A stretch of 64,000 nucleotides of DNA, from positions 1-64,000 of the forward strand of contig CAIUGM010000038.1 in assembly GCA_903898675.1 (NCBI GenBank), in the 5' to 3' direction. The notes under the pieces are model-generated. The model saw only the letters and a list, made by a program, of their open reading frames with translations, searched no databases and was not told the DNA's origin. The stretch's first letter is position 1, and the number at the start of each line of letters is the position of its first letter. The DNA is from an uncultured Verrucomicrobiota bacterium (GTDB taxonomy: Bacteria; Verrucomicrobiota; Verrucomicrobiia; Opitutales; Opitutaceae). Shown here piece after piece: positions 37,889-45,853 of the stretch. A program made the translations under genes and the position numbers.

Positions 37889-38032
37889 AAGTTCAAAGGG
37901 GCGAAATAAGGGGAGTAGGGCGGGGGTAATCAAGGATTTATTTACAGTTTGTGGGAAATCGTGCGCCCGGAGCGAAGTTTGCAACCGAAGTGACGGCTTG
38001 CGAGCCGCGTTTATGCGCTTCAATTGTGACTG

Positions 38033-38581
38033 ATGCCTCGCCTGATCATGCCTCGCGATTTGCGCAGCCGCGACACGGTTTCCTTGGCAAGGTGGCTGTT
38101 GGGCAAGACTTTAGTGCGGGACGACGGTTCCGGTCGGACCGCGCATCTGATCACCGAGGTCGAGGCCTACAACGGCGAAAACGATCTGGCGAGCCACGCG
38201 CGCAATGGGCGGACACCCCGCACCGAGGTAATGTATCAAGCGGGCGGTGTCTGGTACGTCTATCTCTGTTACGGCATCCACGAGATGCTCAACCTCGTCA
38301 CGGGACCCGCCGACTATCCGGCGGCGATCCTCATCCGGGGCGTGAAGCACATGATCGGTCCGGGCCGGCTAACCAAGCGCCTGAAAATCGGCCGCCAGCT
38401 GAATGGCTTGCCGGCACATCCGCGCTCCGGTCTGCACCTGGAAGACGGCGGGCTGGACGTGACGAGCCGGCAAATCATGTCGAGCCCACGGATCGGGGTC
38501 AGCTACGCCGGACCGGTTTGGGCCGGCAAACCGTGGCGGTTTCAGTTGGACGCAGCCGTGATCGCGGGCGTCGAGTTGTAG
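38033..38581 (+). CDS. DNA-3-methyladenine glycosylase (AAG/MPG family)
   Basis: [70 protein letters not shown]. Confidence 0.92.
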   Translation: MPRLIMPRDLRSRDTVSLARWLLGKTLVRDDGSGRTAHLITEVEAYNGENDLASHARNGRTPRTEVMYQAGGVWYVYLCYGIHEMLNLVTGPADYPAAILIRGVKHMIGPGRLTKRLKIGRQLNGLPAHPRSGLHLEDGGLDVTSRQIMSSPRIGVSYAGPVWAGKPWRFQLDAAVIAGVEL

Positions 38582-39306
38582 GCGCTGAGCACGAGGGTCG
38601 CGGAGCCGAAACCCAGCTTGAGCTGCATCTGGACGGGCAGGCTGCTGGCATCCTGGGAAATCCAAACCTTGATCTGGCCGCCTTTCTTGAAAAGTCCCTG
38701 CGGATCTTTTTCCATCCGCGGCACGAGCACGAGGGTCTGGTAGGTGCCCAGCGGCGTCCAGACTTCCTCGTAACCCTCGGCCTTGATCGTGAGCGGATAA
38801 AAGTCGCTGCCGAACTGGACGAGCACGTCGCGCTTCTCACCCGGTTTAAGATTCCAGCTGCGCGTCTGGACCAACGCGCTGATCAGATCCATCGGGTCCC
38901 CGTCGGGGAGGGTGACATCCTTGGAGCGCTCGGGCCGCACGCGGTCGGTGTACTTGGCCTGGCGCTTGGCGTAGTCGAAGGTGATTTCCGTGTCGGTTGC
39001 CCGCTTCGGGTCGGCCCCGCTTTCCTTCACGCTGAGCATGCGGCCGGAGGCCTTCTCGATCACGACCTCGGCCTTGTTGTCGAAGGCATAGAGCCCGCGC
39101 ACGATCCCGCGGGAGCGGGTGTCGGTCGTCACGCTCATCACGTCGGTGCCGTTCAACTTCTGGTCATGGGCGGCAATGGTGACGTCACCGGCGTGCCCGA
39201 AAATGGCGAAGCCCACGTGGTACGTGAAAGTCTCCCCGTCGTGGAAAGCGGTGAACGGTGCGGCCCAGGCCAGCACGGGAAGACAGAGAAGCAGGAGTGA
39301 TTTCAC
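38542..39306 (-). CDS. DUF3108-like secreted protein (GTG start inferred)
   Basis: KSLLLLCLPVLAWAAPFTAFHDGETFTYHVGFAIFGHAGDV...GDPMDLISALVQTRSWNLKPGEKRDVLVQ...WISQDASSLPVQMQLKLGFGSATLVL. Confidence 0.75.
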   Translation of the reverse strand: MKSLLLLCLPVLAWAAPFTAFHDGETFTYHVGFAIFGHAGDVTIAAHDQKLNGTDVMSVTTDTRSRGIVRGLYAFDNKAEVVIEKASGRMLSVKESGADPKRATDTEITFDYAKRQAKYTDRVRPERSKDVTLPDGDPMDLISALVQTRSWNLKPGEKRDVLVQFGSDFYPLTIKAEGYEEVWTPLGTYQTLVLVPRMEKDPQGLFKKGGQIKVWISQDASSLPVQMQLKLGFGSATLVLSAYNSTPAITAASN

Positions 39307-39503
39307 AGGTTGGTCGGACAGCACCAATGGCCAAAAGTGCAAGGCGCGTCGAGCGTTTGTCACCAGACTCGACGCGAATCGCCTGGCGGTGATCTCCTGC
39401 GGGCAACCTGGTCGAACTGCAGTCTGACTGCCCTGACCACGGATTGAGGCCGGCATTTTATTCATTGTGAATCCAATACTCCTAAGCTTGCTTCGGCTTG
39501 GAC

Positions 39504-39555
39504 GTAGCAGCGGTCGTCAGACCGCTGGCGCCAGCCGTCTGACGACGGCTGCTAC
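39504..39555. repeat. 52-nt near-perfect palindrome GTAGCAGCGGTCGTCAGACCGCTGGC|GCCAGCCGTCTGACGACGGCTGCTAC
   Basis: Complementary arms across the whole 52 nt except two symmetric mismatched pairs; related to 16231-16286. Confidence 0.88.
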
Positions 39556-39660
39556 AAAGCGATCCACGACCCGGCCGGCGGTCTTGATCCAATGCCTCGG
39601 GGGGCTTGCCACGGGATTATTACTTCGCGTAAATTCGCGTCATTCGCGGGCAACACGGCT

Positions 39661-40644
39661 TCACCCCAGCGACAGATCCATCTGGTTTTGCTGGCCGATG
39701 GCCCAGGCTTCGATCCCGCGGGCGCGCAGGGTGCTCGCGAACTCCCGGGCGAAACCGTGCAGGGTGTAGACGATCTTCGGCTGCACCCGGTCCACGAATG
39801 CCAGCAGATCGGGGAAGTCCGCGTGGTCCGAGAGCGGGAACGCCGCGTCGCAGCCGTTGCGGTAGATCGCCCCGCGGTCCATCGCCCAGCCGGTGGCGAC
39901 CGCGGTGCGCTTGGGGTGGATCCAGGTCAGCGGTTCGCTCTGGCCCGACATCGGCGGGCAGATGATCACGTGTCCGGCGTACGCGTGCTCGTTCAGCAGG
40001 GCGTACGGCGGCAGCTTCATCCCGAGTTCGGCGTAGCGCTGGGTCATCTTGAAGCCGTGCGCATGCAGCATCACCGGCAGGCCCGCGCGGCCGACGATCT
40101 GCAGCAACTCCTGGGTCTTGCCCAGGCTGTAGGCGTAGAGCACCGGCGCCACCTGATCCGCCAGGGCCTGGCGGCAGAAATCGACAATCCCGCCCTCGAT
40201 TTCGGCGGCCGGGGGAAACGCGTAGCGCGGCAACCCGAAGGTCGTCTCCATGATCAGTACGTCGGCCCGCGGCGTAGCGCAGGGCTCGGCGGCCAGGCTC
40301 GGGCGCAGCTTGAAATCGCCGGTGTAGAGCAAAGAACCTTGTTCGGTGGTCGCGTGCAGCATGGCCGAGCCGAAAATATGGCCCGCGGGAAAGAGGCGCA
40401 TTTCGCAGCCAAACCCGGCGGCCCAGGGTTGGTCGTAGTCGAGGATGGTCTCGTGCCGCTTGCCCGACATCCGCAGCCGCATCAGGCTCGCGGTGGCGCG
40501 GGTGGCGACGATCTCCTTGTGCGGCGCGATGTGGTCCGAGTGGGCGTGCGAGACGAAGGAGCGCGCCTGCGCCCGGCGGGCATCAAGCCACCAGCCGATC
40601 TGCGGCAGACAGACACCTTCCTTGAAGCGGACTTCCCAGGCCAT
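39661..40644 (-). CDS. MBL-fold metallo-hydrolase/exonuclease-like (YSH1/ligase-associated exonuclease type)
   Basis: SFVSHAHSDHIAPH, FPAGHIFGSAMLHA, LLYTGDFKLRPSLAAEP, METTFGLPRYAFPP, PLSDHADFPDLLAFV. Confidence 0.85.
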   Translation of the reverse strand: MAWEVRFKEGVCLPQIGWWLDARRAQARSFVSHAHSDHIAPHKEIVATRATASLMRLRMSGKRHETILDYDQPWAAGFGCEMRLFPAGHIFGSAMLHATTEQGSLLYTGDFKLRPSLAAEPCATPRADVLIMETTFGLPRYAFPPAAEIEGGIVDFCRQALADQVAPVLYAYSLGKTQELLQIVGRAGLPVMLHAHGFKMTQRYAELGMKLPPYALLNEHAYAGHVIICPPMSGQSEPLTWIHPKRTAVATGWAMDRGAIYRNGCDAAFPLSDHADFPDLLAFVDRVQPKIVYTLHGFAREFASTLRARGIEAWAIGQQNQMDLSLG

Positions 40645-40694
40645 GCCGAGATTCGTGCGGGGACTCGCCGCTGCTGCAATGGGTAAGTCGAAAA

Positions 40695-41111
40695 TTACCG
40701 GGCTTCCGGGGCCGGGGTGTCGGACGCGGCAATCTGCATCACCCTGAAATCTCCGGTGCCATAATTCCAGCGCTTGGCGCCAGCGGGCGGGGCTTGGTCC
40801 AGCCGTTTATGCAGAATACCCGAGTCCAGTGACTCCGGCGCTGGTATCACCCCGTTGCGCGGCGCGCGGGCTTTGGGCGGAGCGTCGGCTGCGACTTGAA
40901 AAGGCTCGTTGGGTTCGATTGTCGAATAGCGCGACAGGTTGACCGCGGGAGTCGGGCATTGTTCGCGCAGGGTCTGCGGCAGGATCAAACCGGTGCGCGC
41001 CTGGTCGATGGTCTGGCCCCACGCGAGGGCGGGATCGCTGGCGGTGTCATTCGCCGCCAGTCGAACCCAGGCGAGCGGGCTGAGAAAAAGGAGCAGGGTA
41101 AGTTTGCGCAT
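40695..41111 (-). CDS. Hypothetical secreted protein
   Basis: Signal-like MRKLTLLLFLSPLAWVRLAA; no recognised domain. Confidence 0.55.
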   Translation of the reverse strand: MRKLTLLLFLSPLAWVRLAANDTASDPALAWGQTIDQARTGLILPQTLREQCPTPAVNLSRYSTIEPNEPFQVAADAPPKARAPRNGVIPAPESLDSGILHKRLDQAPPAGAKRWNYGTGDFRVMQIAASDTPAPEAR

Positions 41112-41159
41112 GGGAGAGGGGATGAGATTTCGACTGACGGCGCGGCAAAAAGTTCAAGT

Positions 41160-42302
41160 TCAGGCGGCGAAATATTTCCGCCGCACCAGTCGCCAGGCGG
41201 TGACCACAAAAGCGGTCAGCGGCACGGCCAGCAGCATGCCGAGGACACCGCCGAAGGCCTGGCCCCAGAAGAACACGGCGAAGATGATGGCGACCGGATG
41301 CAGGCCCGTCTGCTTGCCCATGATGCGCGGGGTCAGGAGCCAGCCCTCGATGGCCTGCACCGCGATAAAGACACCGATGCAGGCCGCCAGCAGGCCGAGG
41401 CCGCCCCCATCGCTCTGGAGCAGGGCGAGGGGGAGGACGACGCTGAGGCCCAGCACGGAACCAAGGTAGGGCACAATGTTGATCAGCCCGGTGATCAGGC
41501 CGAGGGCCAGGCCGAACTTGAGGCCCGCGATCGAGAACCCGATCGCGAGCAGCACGCCCATGATGCAGCCGATGAGCAGCTGGCCGCGGAAGAACGCGAC
41601 AACGATCCCGATGAATTCCCGCAGCAGGAAAATGACATCATCGCGGTACTCGGGCTTCAGGAACGTCAGGTGCTCGGGCAGGCGTTTCGTGGGGTCATCA
41701 TTGCCCGAGAGCAGGAAGAAAAACAGGTAGACGGGAATGATCGCCAGCGAGGCGATGAAGCCAAAGAACCCGAAAAGCCCGGCGCCGGCCTGCTTGAGCG
41801 ACGGGACGAGGTGGGCGACAAAGTCCTGCATCTCGAGGGTCAGCTTGTCCATCGCGCCCTTCACCGAGGAATTGTCGAGGTACCGCCGCGAGATCTCCAG
41901 CCACTCGGGGAAGTGCCGGTCGCCCCACGCCAGAATGTTGTGCCACAGCGTCGGCACGTAGGTGACGAAATCCAGAATCTGGCTGATCAGCGCCGGGCCG
42001 AAACCGAAGAGCAGCCCGGCCACCGCCAGGATGAAGAGCCCGTAGAGCAGCACCACGGCTGCGTTGCGGCCGAGCTTCAGCCGGCGCTCGAACACGGTGA
42101 CGACCGGGCGGAGGATCAGGGCCAGGATGCCCGCGGTGGCGATCGGCCAGATGACGCCCGAAAACTCGCCGAGAAAGCGTCCGACCATGATCAGGCTGAA
42201 GGTGGTCAGGGCGAAAATCCCGACAATCGCCGCGAAGCCCAGCCCGAAGCCGATGATCTTGCGTTGGGGCGGGGTGAGCAGCGGGATTTCCCTCGGAATC
42301 AT
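41160..42302 (-). CDS. AI-2E family transporter (PerM-like permease)
   Basis: Multi-TM; LITGLINIVPYLGSVLGLSVVLPLALLQ; GGVLGMLLAVPLTAFVVTAWRLVRRKY. Confidence 0.88.
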   Translation of the reverse strand: MIPREIPLLTPPQRKIIGFGLGFAAIVGIFALTTFSLIMVGRFLGEFSGVIWPIATAGILALILRPVVTVFERRLKLGRNAAVVLLYGLFILAVAGLLFGFGPALISQILDFVTYVPTLWHNILAWGDRHFPEWLEISRRYLDNSSVKGAMDKLTLEMQDFVAHLVPSLKQAGAGLFGFFGFIASLAIIPVYLFFFLLSGNDDPTKRLPEHLTFLKPEYRDDVIFLLREFIGIVVAFFRGQLLIGCIMGVLLAIGFSIAGLKFGLALGLITGLINIVPYLGSVLGLSVVLPLALLQSDGGGLGLLAACIGVFIAVQAIEGWLLTPRIMGKQTGLHPVAIIFAVFFWGQAFGGVLGMLLAVPLTAFVVTAWRLVRRKYFAA

Positions 42303-42414
42303 GGCGCTAAGGAAGGGACGTCCGGTCCCGCAGGCAAGCCCGCAGCGCGGAACGAGACGACTGAGGGTTACCCACCTAATTCACACTAACGAATCACTAA
42401 CCAGGCAGGCCGGA

Positions 42415-42578
42415 GTTTTGACCACGGATTTTACGGATTATCACGAATGACTGAACCAGAAAAACCGGTAGGGGCGCTGACTCTTGTCGGGCCATAGACT
42501 TGGCGACGGTTGATGCTGCTCTCTTGCCCACTCCGAGTTCTGATCCGTGTACATTCGTGTAATCCGTCGTTAAAAAAC
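42415..42578. repeat. Inverted-repeat island of the CCACGGATTACACGGATT type
   Basis: Left gaccacggattttacggattatcacgaatga; right tccgtgtacattcgtgtaatccgtcgtta, roughly its reverse complement. Confidence 0.65.
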
Positions 42579-42669
42579 TCAGGTACGTTTCATTTATCCG
42601 TCGTGAATCGCATCATGCCTTGACATTCTAGGGGAGTCTGCCTCTCTCCTAGCCAATCTAGGTGTAACC

Positions 42670-43002
42670 ATGGCCAACAACAAAGCTGATCTCCTGCAGG
42701 GCACCCTTGACCTGCTCATCCTGAAATCACTGCAGCTGGAGCCGATGCACGGCTTCGGCATTGCGGTCCGCATCGGGCAAATGTCGCAGGACATGCTGAC
42801 GGTGGAGCAGGGTTCGCTTTATCCCGCGCTGTACCGGCTCGAGGAACAGGGCTGGATCAAGGCGGAGTGGGGCGTCTCCGACAACAACCGGAAGGCGAAG
42901 TTTTACGCGCTTACGGCCTCCGGCCGCAAGCAACTGACCGCCGAGGAGCAAAGCTGGGCCAAGCTCTCGACGGCAATCAATTTCGTCCTCAACGGCACCT
43001 GA
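42670..43002 (+). CDS. PadR family transcriptional regulator
   Basis: DLLQGTLDLLILKSLQLEPMHGFGIAVRIGQMSQDMLTVEQGSLYPALYRLEEQGWIKAEWGVSDNNRKAKFYALTASGRKQL. Confidence 0.92.
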   Translation: MANNKADLLQGTLDLLILKSLQLEPMHGFGIAVRIGQMSQDMLTVEQGSLYPALYRLEEQGWIKAEWGVSDNNRKAKFYALTASGRKQLTAEEQSWAKLSTAINFVLNGT

Positions 43003-43019
43003 TGAGGGATCGCCATGAA

Positions 43020-43116
43020 TTTTAAAACGCGAAGTGCCCAGAGGCCACGGAGAGAAGCAGCCGGGGTATTTGCACCCGATTGCTCCGCGGCCTTTGCGGA
43101 CTCCGCGTTTAGGTGA
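43020..43116. repeat. Inverted-repeat island (ACGCGAAG..GAGGCCACGGAG ... CTCCGCGGCCTTTGCGGACTCCGCGTTT)
   Basis: Imperfect complementary arms in the gap between padR and the first permease. Confidence 0.6.
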
Positions 43117-43118
43117 AA

Positions 43119-45848
43119 ATGAAGCTTCTCCGTAAATTGCAGTCGTTCCTGCATAAGGCCAAACGCGACGCCGAGATGGCCGAGGAGATGCGGCTGCATG
43201 TCGAGTTGCAGGCCGAATCGAATATCAAGGCCGGCATGGAGCCGGCTGAGGCGCGCTACGCGGCGCTGCGGCAGTTCGGGAACGTGGCGGTGATCCAGGA
43301 GCGGGCGCGGGAACAGCGCGGATTCGTCTGGTTGGATCAGTTCGCGCAGGATTTGAAGTACGGGGCCCGGCTCCTGTTGAAGCACCCCGGGTTCACCGCT
43401 GCGGCGGTCACGGTGCTGGCCCTGGGCATCGGCGCCAACGCGGCGGTTTTCAACCTCGTCCATTCGCTGTTGTTTGCGCCGCCCACCTATGCCCGCCCGG
43501 CCGAAGTGCTGCGGGTGCTCAGCCAGGACCGGATGAATCCGCGGCAGGTCCGCGATTTTTCCTACCCGGCCTACCGCGAGATCCGCGCGGATCATGCCCT
43601 TTTCTCCGATACGCTGGCCTCGGCCCTGCTGGTCGTGGGAGTGGGCGGGAAGGACGAAACCCGCGGCACTCCCGCCGCCGTGGTCAGTGCCAATTTTTTC
43701 TCCGTCCTCGGGGTCGCGCCGGCGCAGGGCCGGGCCTTTTTGCCGGAGGAGGAGGTGCCCGGCAGCACCAGCCCGGTGGTCATTGTCAGCCATAATTTCT
43801 GGAGGAAGCGCCATTTTGATCCGGGCCTGCTGGGTTCGCCTGTTTTGATCAACGGCCGGTCGTTCACCGTGATCGGCATCATGCCGGAAGGGTTTACGGG
43901 CACGACGGCGCTGTTCTACACCCAGCTCTGGCTCCCGCTCGGGGTTTACGACCAGGTGACAGGCCATGAGGGCCGGAGCGCGCTGGCCGATCGCGCCGGG
44001 ACCGCCCTGATGCTGCTTGGCCGGCTCAAGCCCGGTCTCACGGCGGCGGCCACCTCATCCGGTCTCCGGGTACTCGAGGCCAGCCTGGAGCGGCAGTTTC
44101 CGGCTGAGCAAAAGGACCGGCAACTCGCCCTGGCTCCACTCTCCCGGTTTGCTTCCAACGAAAACGATGCAGCAGTGGCCTGGGTCGGTGTCCTGCTGCT
44201 GGGCATGGCGGCCATTGTGCTGCTGGTGGCGTGCCTCAACCTTGCCAACATGCTGCTCGCGCGCGGCACGGCGCGGCGGAAGGAGATCGCGCTGCGCCTC
44301 GCCCTTGGGGGAGGGCGCGGTCGCATCGTCCGCCAGTTGTTGACCGAGGGCTTGCTGCTCGCCCTGCTGGGCGGGACGGGAGGCCTGCTGCTCGCCCTCT
44401 GGTTGTCCGCGCTGCTCACGGCCTCGATGGGCCGGATGATTCCGCTCGACCTGGTCTGGACGGCGGAACCGCAACCGGCGTTGCTGGCGGCGACGTTTGG
44501 CTTCGCGGTGTTGGGCACCGTGGGGTTTGCCCTGGCTCCCGCGCTCCGGCTTTCCCGCGCCGACGCCCTCATGCACCTGAAGGATCAGGCCGGCGAGGAT
44601 GTCGCGCCGCGCCGTTGGAAGTATCTGCCGCGCCAGCCGCTCGTGTCGGCGCAGATTGCCCTCTCCCTCGCGCTGCTCACCGCCGCGGCGCTTTTCATGC
44701 GCAGTGCGGTTCAAGCCGGGGCCAGCACGATGGACACCGGGCTGGAGGCTGGCGGCGTGTACCTCGTTGAGGTGGACGCCGGACTCGGGGGCTATAATCA
44801 AAGTCAGGCCCAAGCAATTTATCGCCGGCTGAACGAGCGCTTCGCTGCGCTGCCCGGGGTTGAAAGCGCAAGCCCGGCCATTGATGTTCCGCTGGGCGGG
44901 ATGGATTTCGAGAGGAAGGTTTTCCGGATGGCTGGCCCTGATACCGGCAATTCGACGGCCAGTGCAAAATGGAACGGGGTCGGGGAGGATTACTTCAAGG
45001 CCGCAGGCCTGCCGCTTTTGCGGGGCCGATCGTTCACCGCGGCCGAGGTGGCGGACGCCGGCAGCCCCCCGGTGGTGATCATCAATGACCTGCTGGCAAA
45101 GCAACTCTGGCCCGCGGGCGATGCGATCGGCCAGCGGCTGCAACTGAGCGGAGCGGAGGCTGGCCCAACCCTTGCCAAGGGCGCAGGCGAGGCAATGGAA
45201 GTGGTCGGCATCGTGCCGGCGGTCCGGCACAATCTCTTCGAATCGCAGCCTTCGCCTTGTTTCTACCTGCCGTTCGTTCGCGGCTTTGCCAGCCACGTGT
45301 TCTTCCATGTCAGGTTTTCCTCCCGCACACCCGACAGCGAGGCGGCGAACATCGACCTGTTGCGGCGCGTGGTCCACGAGGTGGACCCAGCGCTGCCGGT
45401 GCTGGCCCTGAAAAGCTTCCGCCAGCACCTCGACGGCAACATCCAGATCTGGACCGTGCGCACAGGTGCCATGCTTTTTGCCGTGTTCGGCGGCCTCGCG
45501 CTCTGCCTGGCGGTGGTGGGCATCTACGGCGTGGTCGCCTACTCGGTGGCGCGGCGCACGCGCGAAATCGGCATCCGCATGGCGCTCGGGGCCCGGCCGG
45601 TGGCGGTGCAGCGGATGATCCTCGGCGAGGGCGCGGTCATGGTGGGCAGCGGCCTGATGGCCGGGCTCCTGCTCGCGCTCGTCATCGGCAAAGTCGTCAG
45701 CAGCTTGCTTTATCGGGTGGGCGCCCTGGATCCCGTCGCCTTCACGCTTGCGCCGCTGGTCCTCGCGCTGGCCGCATTTTTTGCCTGCTGGCTGCCGGCG
45801 CGGGCCGCGACCAAGGTGGATCCCATGGTGGCACTACGGACGGGCTGA
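43119..45848 (+). CDS. ADOP-type MacB-like ABC transporter permease with N-terminal extension
   Basis: N-terminal EMAEEMRLHVELQAESNIKAGMEPAEARYAALRQFGNVAVIQERARE; MacB_PCD/FtsX domains with REIGIRMALGARP and ARAATKVDPMVALRTG end. Confidence 0.88.
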   Translation: MKLLRKLQSFLHKAKRDAEMAEEMRLHVELQAESNIKAGMEPAEARYAALRQFGNVAVIQERAREQRGFVWLDQFAQDLKYGARLLLKHPGFTAAAVTVLALGIGANAAVFNLVHSLLFAPPTYARPAEVLRVLSQDRMNPRQVRDFSYPAYREIRADHALFSDTLASALLVVGVGGKDETRGTPAAVVSANFFSVLGVAPAQGRAFLPEEEVPGSTSPVVIVSHNFWRKRHFDPGLLGSPVLINGRSFTVIGIMPEGFTGTTALFYTQLWLPLGVYDQVTGHEGRSALADRAGTALMLLGRLKPGLTAAATSSGLRVLEASLERQFPAEQKDRQLALAPLSRFASNENDAAVAWVGVLLLGMAAIVLLVACLNLANMLLARGTARRKEIALRLALGGGRGRIVRQLLTEGLLLALLGGTGGLLLALWLSALLTASMGRMIPLDLVWTAEPQPALLAATFGFAVLGTVGFALAPALRLSRADALMHLKDQAGEDVAPRRWKYLPRQPLVSAQIALSLALLTAAALFMRSAVQAGASTMDTGLEAGGVYLVEVDAGLGGYNQSQAQAIYRRLNERFAALPGVESASPAIDVPLGGMDFERKVFRMAGPDTGNSTASAKWNGVGEDYFKAAGLPLLRGRSFTAAEVADAGSPPVVIINDLLAKQLWPAGDAIGQRLQLSGAEAGPTLAKGAGEAMEVVGIVPAVRHNLFESQPSPCFYLPFVRGFASHVFFHVRFSSRTPDSEAANIDLLRRVVHEVDPALPVLALKSFRQHLDGNIQIWTVRTGAMLFAVFGGLALCLAVVGIYGVVAYSVARRTREIGIRMALGARPVAVQRMILGEGAVMVGSGLMAGLLLALVIGKVVSSLLYRVGALDPVAFTLAPLVLALAAFFACWLPARAATKVDPMVALRTG

Positions 45849-45853
45849 ACCGC

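Noticed and set aside
44055-45428. 457-aa minus-strand ORF opposite the first ADOP permease
   Set aside because: Antisense shadow ORF.
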